From Euzebyella saccharophila (GTDB taxonomy: Bacteria > Bacteroidota > Bacteroidia > Flavobacteriales > Flavobacteriaceae): a stretch of 64,000 nucleotides of DNA. The DNA lies in contig NZ_JACYFJ010000002.1 of the NCBI RefSeq assembly GCF_014855495.1, forward strand, positions 186,001 through 250,000, in the 5' to 3' direction. The position numbers and the translations under genes are program-made. This document shows, piece after piece, positions 43,191-52,090 of this stretch. The notes under the pieces are model-generated. The model was given only the letters and a program-made list of their open reading frames with translations, was not told the DNA's origin and searched no databases. The stretch's first letter is position 1; each line of letters starts with the position of its first letter.

Positions 43191-43916
43191 TTAGTAATTT
43201 GATTTCTTCAACTCATTGTAGGAAAGCTGTAAAGCGTTCTGTACTAACGGAAATTCATTTAAAAAACAGTTGAACAAAAATTGTAAATGCTTATAATCCT
43301 TATCGGTTTTGCAAGTTTGTTCAATTTGTAAGACTATGGAATACAAATCATTGGTCTTTAGCATTGCCAAACCTGCTTTAATTTTATGCGCGGATAATCT
43401 TAGGCGGTCATAGTCCTCATTTTTTAAATAAATTTTGGCGTGACCAATAAACTCCAAGGCATTTTTTTCGTACAGTTTTATGAGTTCTTCCAGAAGCTCC
43501 ATTTCGCCCATACAGTCCTCCAATAAAGGATATAGGTCAACTGTTGCATTGGACTGAAGCGTTGAAATGGTTACCCTATCTGAAGGAATAGAGTTATATT
43601 TTTCGCTTTTCATGGGGGTTTCGATTTTTAGGGATTTGAGAACGTTTGTATAGGATTGGTAATGCGTAATTACAGCATCGTAGGTTTGCATATCAAAATC
43701 TCGCAAGGCCTTTTCGGTTTCATTGAAAGATTTTAGATAATTGTAATCTGTCTTTTGAGGATTGGCCGGATTTATTTTTTCAAAAAGAGTGTTCTTGAAA
43801 GCTAAAAATGCTTGCTTTACCTCTTCTGCCTCGCTCATTGTGAAATTCTCATAGGAGAAATCACCAAGTTGAGATTCCATTTCACACAGATGGTCCAGTA
43901 GGTTTTTCGGTTTCAA
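43191..43916 (-). CDS. Histidine phosphotransfer (Hpt) domain protein
   Basis: A 241-residue protein. Residues 1-100 are helical without a recognised domain. The C-terminal part (about 125-235) is an Hpt four-helix bundle with phosphoacceptor His177 in LSAHKIKAGLAMLKT, the A/S-HxxK(G) Hpt signature. It would shuttle phosphate between a kinase elsewhere and the receiver encoded 3 bases downstream. It is the first gene of the polymer operon. The longest frame uses TTG at 43916; an ATG at 43880 (residue 13) is an equally possible start. Confidence 0.82.
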   Translation of the reverse strand: MKPKNLLDHLCEMESQLGDFSYENFTMSEAEEVKQAFLAFKNTLFEKINPANPQKTDYNYLKSFNETEKALRDFDMQTYDAVITHYQSYTNVLKSLKIETPMKSEKYNSIPSDRVTISTLQSNATVDLYPLLEDCMGEMELLEELIKLYEKNALEFIGHAKIYLKNEDYDRLRLSAHKIKAGLAMLKTNDLYSIVLQIEQTCKTDKDYKHLQFLFNCFLNEFPLVQNALQLSYNELKKSNY

Positions 43917-44112
43917 ATCGGGGTTTTTGTTTTGTTAGTAATTTTTGGGACAAAACAGGAATTCTTATTGTGCAAAAACTTGCGGTTTCAACAGTTTTTC
44001 CTGTTTATAATGCTAAAATTCCTTAATTACTTCTGCCGGTACAATTAAATGTTCTCTATGACCCTATATGTGTTGTCAAAATGCTTTATTTGTAGGTATA
44101 AATTCCTACAGT

Positions 44113-45393
44113 ATGAGACAAATTGCTTGTTTATTTGGATTAACGGTCCTGTTGTTTTGTAAAAATTCTGAAGCGCAAGAAAAAGATTCTTTGGTATTAA
44201 AGGCGAGAAAAATACATGAGAATATTATAACGATAGATACCCATAACGACTTTAACGTCAGCAACTTTACTTCCCATAAAAATTATTCCCAAAGGTTGGA
44301 TACGCAGGTCAATCTTCCAAAAATGGATGAAGGGGGCCTAGATGTCACTTGGTTAATTGTCTACACGGGGCAAGATTCCCTACACTTAAGGGGTTACAAA
44401 GCTGCTAAAAAAAATGCCATGGATAAATTTGAGGCCATCCATAGACTTTGTGAAGAATATGCACCGGATAAGATTGAACTTGCAACCAGCTCAAAAGATG
44501 TTAGAAGAATTCATGCTACCGGAAAAAAGGTGGCCATGATCGGTGTGGAGAATGCCTACCCTATGTCCACCAACCTTAAAAACATTGAAAAATATAGGGA
44601 GATGGGCGCCCTATACGTTTCTTTAGCTCACAACGGACATAACCAGTTTAGTGATTCCCACACCGGTGAAGAAGATGGTCAATGGTTAAATAATGGTTTA
44701 AGTGAATTAGGTAAAGATGCTGTAAGACAAATGAATAGAAATGGCATTATGATTGATGTTTCACACCCTTCTAAAGAAGCTTTTAACCAAATGATCAATT
44801 TATCAAAAGCTCCGATCATTGCTTCCCATTCATCAGCAAGGGCATTATGCGACCATAGCAGAAATCTAGATGATGAGCAATTAATGAAATTAAAGAAAAA
44901 TGGAGGTGTCGTGCAGACAGTTGCTTTTAGTGCTTACCTAAATACGAAGAAGGACACCGTAAGAAACAATTATATGAGGGGTATCTACAAACAAATTGCA
45001 GATTCCTTACAAGTGCCATGGTATGAAAGAACTCAATTTGCACAACTTAGCGCAGACGAACGTAAAGAATTTTTTAAAAATTATAGAACTATAAAGAAGA
45101 TAGGTGAGAATAAAGCCAATAAGCTAGTAGATGCTCCACCAGCTGTTAATGTGGGTGATTTTATTGACCATATAGATTATATGGTAAACCTCATAGGCAT
45201 TGACCATGTTGGGATTAGTTCGGATTTTGACGGAGGAGGTGGTATTGAAGGTTGGTCAGACGCTTCCGAAACCTTTAATGCAACCTTGGAACTGGTAAAA
45301 AGAGGCTATTCCGAAGAAGAAATAGCCAAGCTTTGGGGTGAAAATCTATTACGCGTGCTGGATGAAGTACAAGCGCATGCGGAGACCTATTGA
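44113..45393 (+). CDS. Membrane dipeptidase (M19 family), secreted
   Basis: A 426-residue zinc dipeptidase of the renal dipeptidase family. The ATG at 44113 gives a clean signal peptide (MRQIACLFGLTVLLFCKNSEAQ-type, cleaved near residue 22); an earlier in-frame ATG at 44068 would only add a polar stretch before it. Metal ligands are in ITIDTHNDFN (HxD), GVENAYP (Glu), LAHNGHNQFSDS and IIASHSSARAL, with SSDFDGGG near the C-terminus. It hydrolyses dipeptides, often with a D-residue, in the envelope. Its last 7 bases overlap the convergent thioesterase gene. Confidence 0.9.
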   Translation: MRQIACLFGLTVLLFCKNSEAQEKDSLVLKARKIHENIITIDTHNDFNVSNFTSHKNYSQRLDTQVNLPKMDEGGLDVTWLIVYTGQDSLHLRGYKAAKKNAMDKFEAIHRLCEEYAPDKIELATSSKDVRRIHATGKKVAMIGVENAYPMSTNLKNIEKYREMGALYVSLAHNGHNQFSDSHTGEEDGQWLNNGLSELGKDAVRQMNRNGIMIDVSHPSKEAFNQMINLSKAPIIASHSSARALCDHSRNLDDEQLMKLKKNGGVVQTVAFSAYLNTKKDTVRNNYMRGIYKQIADSLQVPWYERTQFAQLSADERKEFFKNYRTIKKIGENKANKLVDAPPAVNVGDFIDHIDYMVNLIGIDHVGISSDFDGGGGIEGWSDASETFNATLELVKRGYSEEEIAKLWGENLLRVLDEVQAHAETY

Positions 45394-45785
45394 TCTTCTG
45401 CTGCCAGCCTGTCACGTACGTATTCTACTTTCTTCTTTCCGTGTGGTTTTGGTTTGCCATTATCGCCAAGGTTGACCATGATGATATTATCAACGGTAAC
45501 TATGGTCTCACGTGTCATTTTGTTACGCACCTCGCAATTTAACGTTAAGGACGATTTGCCAAATTTGACTACCTCAATACCAATTTCTATAATATCACCT
45601 TTCACGGCGGTACTGGTAAAGTTGATTTCAGACATATACTTGGTGACCACTTTTTTGTTCTCCAGCTGAATAATGCTGTATAGCGCCGCCTCTTCATCTA
45701 TCCATGCAAGTACGCGACCTCCAAAGAGTGTTTCGTTCGCATTTAAATCTTCCGGTTTTACCCATTTTCTTGTATGAAACCTCAT
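45387..45785 (-). CDS. Acyl-CoA thioesterase (hotdog fold, YciA-like)
   Basis: A 132-residue single hotdog-domain protein. The signature NANETLFGGRVLAWIDEEAAL is the YciA/BACH acyl-CoA thioesterase helix with its catalytic Asp, followed by VTKYMSEINFTSTAVKGDII. It should release free acid from short or medium acyl-CoA in the cytoplasm. A TAATTTTG element (TAnnTTTG) lies at about 45822-45829 on the minus strand upstream of the start. Its 3' end overlaps the dipeptidase gene by 7 bases, tail to tail. Confidence 0.88.
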   Translation of the reverse strand: MRFHTRKWVKPEDLNANETLFGGRVLAWIDEEAALYSIIQLENKKVVTKYMSEINFTSTAVKGDIIEIGIEVVKFGKSSLTLNCEVRNKMTRETIVTVDNIIMVNLGDNGKPKPHGKKKVEYVRDRLAAEDQ

Positions 45786-45840
45786 ATCTATCTTTTTTTA
45801 TTGCGGAATTTTAGGTGCAAAATTACATAACATAACGTCT

Positions 45841-46737
45841 TTAAAATAACGTTTTATTTGTTTTAAGAAGGGTTTTTGGAATATGTAAATCTGTACCAAA
45901 CTTTTTGTTCAACTTCTCAATAAAGGAAGCAGAAATTAGTGGAGATTCCAATTCCATATTTTGATGTACAAAAAAATGAATCTTTCTTAATCCCATTTCC
46001 TTCCAATTAAACAGTCGGTTAACCCAATCATCCAATCGTTCATAATCACTTTCGTGGTTGGCTCCAACATACCTAATAAAGCCCTCGTTATTGGAAAGTC
46101 TCATGTGTAGAATATCTCTTCTACCTGCGGTATCAACCAGCGTATTGGCAATATCATTTTCTTTCAATAGATAATACAGTTCGTCTGCTACTTTCGTATC
46201 ATTGAACCAATCTGTATGCCTAAATTCCATGGATAACGGAAATTCCTTTGGCCAAAATTCAATAAAGCGAACTACCCGGTCCCAATTTTTTGGACCAAAG
46301 TTGGTATGCATCTGAAGAAACATGGTGCCAAGCTTATCTTTAAGATTGCTGGTTGCCTCTAAATAACGGTCTATAATTGGGTAAATTGCATCGTTTAAGC
46401 GTCTTAGGTGACTTATTTCATTAGTTACTTTAGGAAAGAATTTGAAATTATCAGGAGTTCTTTCATACCATTTTATGTATTGTTCTTTTGGAAAAATCCT
46501 GTAAAAGGTGGCATTTAATTCTATGGAATTAAACTGGGAAGCGTAATATGAAAGTTCATCTTTAGTACCTCTGGGATAAAAATTCTTTAAATCCTGTCTA
46601 TTCCATTTGGCACATCCCACATATATTTCTACAGGTTCCGGGGTATTGGTTTCTTTCAATATTACCGAGGTATCCAGGTGATCTTCTGGTAAACTAAAAT
46701 CAATAAGGTCTGGGCGGTCTACTTTACCAAACTTCAT
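45841..46737 (-). CDS. DUF72 domain protein (YecE-like)
   Basis: A 298-residue DUF72/YecE TIM-barrel-like protein. Typical segments are IYVGCAKWNRQDLKNFYPRG, YYASQFNSIELNATFYRI, WYERTPDNFKFFPKVTNEI, MFLQMHTNFGP, SMEFRHTDWF and HFFVHQNME. The family is widespread and highly conserved but its biochemical role is not established. It is 28 bases downstream of the second semialdehyde dehydrogenase and probably co-transcribed with it. Confidence 0.9.
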   Translation of the reverse strand: MKFGKVDRPDLIDFSLPEDHLDTSVILKETNTPEPVEIYVGCAKWNRQDLKNFYPRGTKDELSYYASQFNSIELNATFYRIFPKEQYIKWYERTPDNFKFFPKVTNEISHLRRLNDAIYPIIDRYLEATSNLKDKLGTMFLQMHTNFGPKNWDRVVRFIEFWPKEFPLSMEFRHTDWFNDTKVADELYYLLKENDIANTLVDTAGRRDILHMRLSNNEGFIRYVGANHESDYERLDDWVNRLFNWKEMGLRKIHFFVHQNMELESPLISASFIEKLNKKFGTDLHIPKTLLKTNKTLF

Positions 46738-46765
46738 TCGCTTGTATTTTTAATTTAAAGTTTGG

Positions 46766-48121
46766 CTATAATTTGATATAAACCGTCTTTTCGTTTACAA
46801 ACTCTTTAATACCATCTTCGGAAAGTTCCCTTCCGTACCCAGAAATTTTAACCCCACCAAAAGGTAATCTAGGGTCACTTTTTACCAACTCATTTACAAA
46901 TACAGCTCCTTCATTGAAAAGAGGAGCAAGTTTATTTACCCGTTCCTTGTTGGAAGTAAAAAGACTAACTCCCAAGCCAAATTCAGAATTATTGGAGATT
47001 TCCACTGCTTCGGCATCATTTTTAAACGTAACAATGCCAATGACCGGGCCAAAAGTCTCCTCCTTAAAAACCGGCATATCATAAGAAATATCAGTGACTA
47101 CGGTGGGCTCAAAATAAGCTTGGTCCCTTTTTCCTCCTATTAGAATTTTAGCCCCCATTTTCACGGAATCCTGCAATTGTTTTTCCAGTTCCTTGGCTAA
47201 ATCTACTCGTGCCATAGGGCCAATAAAGGTGTCCTCCTTCATGGGGTCACCACTATTTAAAGATTTTACCTGGTTTAGGAATTTTTTAATAAAGGCATCC
47301 GCAATGGATTCATGAACCAATAATCGTTTACCGGCAATACAGCTTTGACCGGTGTTTTGATATCTGGCCTTAACGCAAATCTCCACAGTAGCATCCAAGT
47401 CTGCATCTTCAAATACAATCAAGGCATTGTTACCCCCAAGTTCCAATACTGTTTTTTTTATTTCTTGCCCAGCAATGGAAGCAACCGAAGACCCAGCGGG
47501 TTTACTGCCGGTTAAAGTTGCCGCTTTAATAACTGGATTTTTTAGCAATTCCTCTATTTTGTCACTTCCGATTATCAAATTTTGAAAACATCCTTTAGGA
47601 AAACCGGCCCTAAGGAAAACCTGCTCGATCAATTGAGCAGATTTCATGACGTTACTGGCGTGCTTGAGTACCCCAACATTCCCGGCCATAATATTGGGAG
47701 CAGCAAACCTGAACACCTGCCAAAACGGGTAATTCCAAGGCATTACGGCCAGAATAACCCCAAGAGGCTCATAGCTTACATAACTTGTATCCGCATCTGT
47801 CTCAATAGTTTTGGATGCTAATTGGCTTTCACCATTTTCCGCATAATATTCACATACCCATGCACATTTATCAACCTCGGCCCTACTCTGCGCGATTGGT
47901 TTTCCCATTTCTTGGGAGATAACCTTCGCATATTCATCCGTATGTTCCCGTAACTCCTTTGCCGCAGCCTTTAAGAGCTTACTGCGTTCCTGAAATGTAG
48001 TTTTTTTCCAAGCAAAAAAGGAGTCGTTGGCTTCCTGAACTTTTTCATCCAATTCACTACTTGTTAATTCTTGAAATTCAAATATTTTTTCACCGGTATA
48101 TGGGTTTATGGACTCTTTCAT
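46766..48121 (-). CDS. Second NAD(P)-dependent succinate-semialdehyde dehydrogenase-type enzyme
   Basis: A 451-residue aldehyde dehydrogenase of the same GabD1-like group as the protein at 2546-3943. It has MPWNYPFWQ, LTGSKPAGSSVASIAG, the general-base Glu227 in VLELGGNN and the nucleophile Cys261 in NTGQSCIAGKR. Here the standard LELGGN is intact, unlike the paralogue. The short N-terminus (NPYTGEKI directly after the start) is usual for the group. The two paralogues have different neighbours and probably different aldehydes or conditions. Confidence 0.88.
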   Translation of the reverse strand: MKESINPYTGEKIFEFQELTSSELDEKVQEANDSFFAWKKTTFQERSKLLKAAAKELREHTDEYAKVISQEMGKPIAQSRAEVDKCAWVCEYYAENGESQLASKTIETDADTSYVSYEPLGVILAVMPWNYPFWQVFRFAAPNIMAGNVGVLKHASNVMKSAQLIEQVFLRAGFPKGCFQNLIIGSDKIEELLKNPVIKAATLTGSKPAGSSVASIAGQEIKKTVLELGGNNALIVFEDADLDATVEICVKARYQNTGQSCIAGKRLLVHESIADAFIKKFLNQVKSLNSGDPMKEDTFIGPMARVDLAKELEKQLQDSVKMGAKILIGGKRDQAYFEPTVVTDISYDMPVFKEETFGPVIGIVTFKNDAEAVEISNNSEFGLGVSLFTSNKERVNKLAPLFNEGAVFVNELVKSDPRLPFGGVKISGYGRELSEDGIKEFVNEKTVYIKL

Positions 48122-48340
48122 AATTGCTTTTGATATAGCGTAAAATTAAGAATGTGTTTCTCATAAGAGAAAAGGTTCTTGTAAATAAATCCGATACCAC
48201 TCATATTTAAAGTGATAGTATTCAAGTTTGGTCATTCTACCATGCTAATGGACCTATAATGTTCATAAACTGGTTAAAAAGTAATAAGGCCCATTTAAGG
48301 AACCACCTACTTAATCCCTACCTTTATAAAAACATGTAAA

Positions 48341-48748
48341 ATGAGCGATCGAACACAGAGTCTACTGCGCATTCGCCCAGAAATACCTTCCGCCCTTGTA
48401 CATGATGGAATGAGTGCAGATGAGCAATTTCAAAATGGAACCTTGAGGCCCATTATTAAGTTACAGAACGACTTGTTCATAGCGGCGTTCAAGAACTACA
48501 TCAAAAAGCATAAAAACGCCTTTCATGAGCTTACCTTGGACAGGCGATTGCAATATGTTGAAAACGCTATTCAAAAGGATATTAAATTTAGAAACTCTTT
48601 AAAGGGAATGGTTATAGGGCAATTTACGACCCTAGAGTACGAAACCTACATCCAAAATTCCTCCGCCCTGAACAAGCGTATGATGAATATGGTCATTAAC
48701 CGACTCAAAGACCAAATACAGGTTTTTGAAGAGTTAGCCTTGGTTTAG
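48341..48748 (+). CDS. Conserved Bacteroidota protein of unknown function, 135 aa
   Basis: A 135-residue, all-helical looking protein beginning MSDRTQSLLRIRPEIPSALV and including FHELTLDRRLQYVENAIQKD and MNMVINRLKDQIQVFEEL. Family members are, as I recall, sometimes labelled glyoxalase, but I see no VOC-fold metal ligands or beta-alpha-beta-beta-beta pattern. I therefore leave the function open. No signal peptide or membrane segment. Its stop overlaps the convergent DUF2461 gene by 4 bases. Confidence 0.72.
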   Translation: MSDRTQSLLRIRPEIPSALVHDGMSADEQFQNGTLRPIIKLQNDLFIAAFKNYIKKHKNAFHELTLDRRLQYVENAIQKDIKFRNSLKGMVIGQFTTLEYETYIQNSSALNKRMMNMVINRLKDQIQVFEELALV

Positions 48749-49425
48749 TTCAATAAGCTTTCACCGTTAAGATTGGTGGTAAGCACATCGCTCATATAAT
48801 TGAAATAAGGTCTAATAGCCTTAAAAGATTCATCTACTTGCTTAATAAAATTAGTAGAAAGTACTTCTTTGTCCGAGAATTTTCTGGTAAAAACAAATTG
48901 TTTGTACTTGATCAAATCAATATTCTCATGATTTTTATCAAAACCCTTAGGAGCCGTTTTTACCGATTCTCCTTCTAAGTTACCCCAAATTTTTTTGAAA
49001 TTGGGATGGGCCAATATATCGCGCATCTCAGAGGCATCCTGTTCAAACTCTTTACGTATTCTTAATAAATCTTCTTTATTTGGAGCCCAGAAACCCGTGG
49101 CAATGAAAGACTCTCCCGGTTTGATCTGTATATAATAACCTCCTCTCAAATGTGCCCCTAGCCTAGAAAAGGAACCGGCAAAATGGGCCTTGTAGGGAGT
49201 TTTGTCTTTGGAGAAACGCACATCCCTATAAATTCGAAACATCTTCATCTTTTCTATATCGTCATGATTTTGAAGCAATTCCTGAACGGATAAGAAAAAC
49301 TCCTTTACTTGTTTCTCGTGTGCTTTAAATTCTTTTTTATTTTCTGTGAACCACTCTCGGTTATTGTTTTCTTTAAGAAGATTTAGAAACTGTAGTGTTT
49401 CCTTTGTAATTGCGGGTTGTAACAT
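48745..49425 (-). CDS. DUF2461 family protein
   Basis: A 226-residue protein matching DUF2461 (TIGR02453-type). Typical segments are LNLLKENNNREWFTENKKEF, MFRIYRDVRFSKDKTPYKAH, GGYYIQIKPGESFIATGFW and LIKYKQFVFTRKFSDKEVL. The family occurs in bacteria and fungi without an assigned role. Monocistronic. It is divergent from cysE, with 93 bases between. Confidence 0.88.
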   Translation of the reverse strand: MLQPAITKETLQFLNLLKENNNREWFTENKKEFKAHEKQVKEFFLSVQELLQNHDDIEKMKMFRIYRDVRFSKDKTPYKAHFAGSFSRLGAHLRGGYYIQIKPGESFIATGFWAPNKEDLLRIRKEFEQDASEMRDILAHPNFKKIWGNLEGESVKTAPKGFDKNHENIDLIKYKQFVFTRKFSDKEVLSTNFIKQVDESFKAIRPYFNYMSDVLTTNLNGESLLN

Positions 49426-49493
49426 ACGACCAAAAGGTTGTTATTTATGCTAAAGTTAACCTTATTTCAGAAATCGGCTTACTGATTATTGCC

Positions 49494-49501
49494 TATTTTT
49501 G
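49494..49501 (+). promoter_or_regulatory. Candidate -7 promoter element of cysE-cysM
   Basis: TATTTTTG fits TAnnTTTG and lies 17 bases before the cysE ATG. No convincing TTG is at the expected -33 distance, so only the -7 element is claimed. Confidence 0.35.
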
Positions 49502-49518
49502 AGACCTAGTAGATTCTT

Positions 49519-50313
49519 ATGGACAGGATATCAATCATCGACCAAATAAAAAAACACAAAAAACAACCCAATTTAAGGTATGCGCTAAAAGAAAAAACAG
49601 AGGTTTTTACCAACTTGCTTTTCTATACTCTATTTGATATCGATACCGAAGTGGAAGGCAATTTGAGCCAATTGGAAGAACAGTTTGATGGGCTGGTAGA
49701 TTTAGCATGTTGGGATGTTGATAAATCATGCAAGGCAGTATGGTACAATTACGTTTCAAAGCTTCCTAAAATTTTGGAACGTTTGAATCTGGATGCCGAA
49801 GCCACTGTTAATTGTGACCCAGCTTCTCTTTCCATTGAAGAAGTATATATGGCTTACCCAGGCTTCTATGCCATTGCTATTTATAGATTGGCGCATGAGC
49901 TTTATTTAGAGGGTTTTCCATTGGTTCCCAGACTAATGACGGAGTATGCCCACAGGCAGACCGGTGTTGATATCAATCCAGGGGCACAAATTGGCGATTC
50001 TTTTCATATAGACCATGGTACAGGTGTTGTTATTGGTGAAACTGCCATTATTAAGAATCACGTAAAAATCTATCAAGGGGTAACCCTAGGAGGACTTTAT
50101 GTGGCAAAGCACTTGCAGCAGACCAAAAGACATCCAACTATAGAGGATAACGTAACCATTTATGCCAATGCCACTATTTTAGGTGGTGAAACAGTTATTG
50201 GGGAGAATTCCGTGATAGGCGGTAATGCATGGTTAACAGCTTCGGTACCACCAAATTCAACTGTTTTCCATACCCCGGAAATTAAAATAAAAACAGCACC
50301 TAATGTCTCATAA
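49519..50313 (+). CDS. cysE: Serine O-acetyltransferase
   Basis: A 264-residue enzyme that makes O-acetylserine from serine and acetyl-CoA, the first step of cysteine synthesis. The helical N-terminal domain ends around MAYPGFYAIAIYRLAHELYL. The left-handed beta-helix domain shows RQTGVDINPGAQIGDSFHIDHGTG, VIGETAIIKNHVKIYQGVTLGG and RHPTIEDNVTIYANATILGG. The catalytic His/Asp pair is in HIDHGTG. It overlaps cysM by 11 bases, so the two cysteine-synthesis enzymes are translationally coupled. Confidence 0.95.
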   Translation: MDRISIIDQIKKHKKQPNLRYALKEKTEVFTNLLFYTLFDIDTEVEGNLSQLEEQFDGLVDLACWDVDKSCKAVWYNYVSKLPKILERLNLDAEATVNCDPASLSIEEVYMAYPGFYAIAIYRLAHELYLEGFPLVPRLMTEYAHRQTGVDINPGAQIGDSFHIDHGTGVVIGETAIIKNHVKIYQGVTLGGLYVAKHLQQTKRHPTIEDNVTIYANATILGGETVIGENSVIGGNAWLTASVPPNSTVFHTPEIKIKTAPNVS

Positions 50314-51187
50314 TATACTCGATTTAATTGGCAATACGCCATTGGTGAAATCCAGAGTACTGAATACAAATCCAAAAGTTGAATTATATTTTAAGCTTGA
50401 AGGCCATAATCCAGGCGGTAGTGTAAAAGACCGAGCGGCTTATAATATGATTAAAAGTGCCTTGGAAAGGGGCGATTTTGACCCAAACACAAAACTCATT
50501 GAAGCCACCAGTGGCAATACCGGAATTGCGTTGGCGATGATAGCCGGAATTTACGGTTTGGACATAGAACTGGTGATGCCCGAAAATGCCACCAAAGAAC
50601 GCGTACAGACCATGAGGGCTTATGGAGCCAAGGTAATCTTAACTCCTTCTGATGTGGGAATTGAAGGAGCGCGTGATTATGCCGAAGCCAAAGTAAAAAA
50701 CGATGGTTTTTTTATGATTAACCAGTTCGCGAATGATGACAATTGGAAAGCCCATTATAAAACCACCGGCCCAGAAATATGGAGGGATACCCAAGGCGAA
50801 ATTACTCATTTTGTTTCTGCAATGGGAACGACGGGAACCATTATGGGCACATCTACTTACCTGAAGGAACAAAATGAAAACGTTCAAATTGTTGGGGTGC
50901 AACCTACTGATGAATCCAGCATTCCGGGTATTAGAAAGTGGCCTAAAGAATACCTACCCAAAATATTCAATTCTAAAAAAGTAGACCAAACTTTAGAAGT
51001 TAGCCAAGAAGAAGCGAAACAAATGGCTATTCGTCTAGCCAAAGAAGAGGGTATTTTTTCAGGAATGAGTAGTGGAGGTGCCGCAACTGCCGCATTGCGA
51101 TTAGCTAGTACTTTAGAGGAGGGTATTATTGTATCCATTGTTTGCGATCGAGGAGACCGTTACCTTTCGTCAGATTTATTTGATTAA
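50303..51187 (+). CDS. cysM: Cysteine synthase B (O-acetylserine sulfhydrylase)
   Basis: A 294-residue PLP enzyme that replaces the acetyl group of O-acetylserine with sulfide or thiosulfate. The PLP Lys is residue 42 in HNPGGSVKDRAAYNM. EATSGNTGIALAM binds substrate, and SAMGTTGTIMGTS is the phosphate-binding loop. Short length, WRDTQGEITHF and PDESSIPGIRKWP-type sequence (here PTDESSIPGIRKWP) are typical of CysM rather than CysK. Second gene of the cysE-cysM operon. Confidence 0.94.
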   Translation: MSHNILDLIGNTPLVKSRVLNTNPKVELYFKLEGHNPGGSVKDRAAYNMIKSALERGDFDPNTKLIEATSGNTGIALAMIAGIYGLDIELVMPENATKERVQTMRAYGAKVILTPSDVGIEGARDYAEAKVKNDGFFMINQFANDDNWKAHYKTTGPEIWRDTQGEITHFVSAMGTTGTIMGTSTYLKEQNENVQIVGVQPTDESSIPGIRKWPKEYLPKIFNSKKVDQTLEVSQEEAKQMAIRLAKEEGIFSGMSSGGAATAALRLASTLEEGIIVSIVCDRGDRYLSSDLFD

Positions 51188-51196
51188 ATTCAGTAA

Positions 51197-51994
51197 TCAA
51201 TCCAATGCCTTTTGCATGCCGTCCTTAAAGGTTTGAAAATCCTGAAGATAATTGTGGCCGGCATTTTCAACAGCATACAGATGTTTGTTTTTTCCCTCTA
51301 TGGATTCGAATAGTCTTTTTGCAGATTCAAACGGTATTACAACATCTTCCGTACCGTGAAATATATGGATTTCACAAGATACATTTTTTAAATATTCGTT
51401 GGAGGGGAATCTAAAATTCGATAACCAATTGATAGCAAGAAATGGAAAGCGGTGTTTTCCTAAATTGACGGCGCTGTAAAAGGGCGACTCTAAAACTATT
51501 TTATTAGGTGTGTTTTCTGAGGCTAAATAACTTGCAATACCTGTTCCAAAAGACCTTCCATATACAATTATCTGGTCTTCATTGTACAGTTCTTTTGCAT
51601 AATCATAAAATAGTTGAGCATCGCTATAAAGCGCATTTTCGCTTAGCTCACCCGTGCTCTTGCCATAGGTTCTATAATCTACCAATATGCTCTCATATCC
51701 TTTTCTACTAAACATATTGGCTACATGGATCAAATGGGAGATATTTCCGGAATTACCGTGAAAGTAGAGTATTACGCCCTTGGGTACATCCTGTTTAATG
51801 TGGACGGCATTTAGTACGGCACCGTCTTCTGCTTCTAGATTAAACTCCTCGTATGGCTGGCAGAAATCATACACATGGTTTTTAGGCATTTTTGATGGAA
51901 AGAAAATAAGCCTCTCCTGAAAAAAATAGGCAAAAATTGTTACCGAAATGTATAGGATAGATAGAACAATTGCCCACCTTTTCAGTTTTTTCAT
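51197..51994 (-). CDS. Membrane-anchored alpha/beta hydrolase (ABHD13/YfhR-like)
   Basis: A 265-residue protein. One N-terminal membrane helix (WAIVLSILYISVTIFAYFF) is followed by RLIFFPSKMPKNHVYDF, a classic start for this BEM46/ABHD13-like family. Oxyanion loop YFHGNSGNISHLI, nucleophile Ser148 in YGRSFGTGIASYLA, Asp in FHGTEDVVIPFESA and His in NAGHNYLQDF complete the triad. A peptidase or esterase role is possible; the substrate is unknown. Convergent with cysM. Confidence 0.88.
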   Translation of the reverse strand: MKKLKRWAIVLSILYISVTIFAYFFQERLIFFPSKMPKNHVYDFCQPYEEFNLEAEDGAVLNAVHIKQDVPKGVILYFHGNSGNISHLIHVANMFSRKGYESILVDYRTYGKSTGELSENALYSDAQLFYDYAKELYNEDQIIVYGRSFGTGIASYLASENTPNKIVLESPFYSAVNLGKHRFPFLAINWLSNFRFPSNEYLKNVSCEIHIFHGTEDVVIPFESAKRLFESIEGKNKHLYAVENAGHNYLQDFQTFKDGMQKALD

Positions 51995-52041
51995 GTCCGA
52001 AATTTAATTGAAGTTGAATTTATGGATTATTACTAATCCGT

Positions 52042-52069
52042 AAAAAAAGAAGCGCCCTAAAGCGCTTCT
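52042..52069 (-). terminator. Terminator after the 52091 gene
   Basis: On the minus strand: 8-bp stem AGAAGCGC/GCGCTTCT (arms 52062-52069 and 52048-52055) followed by TTTTTTT. Confidence 0.8.
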
Positions 52070-52090
52070 CTGCTACAAGATTTATATAAA

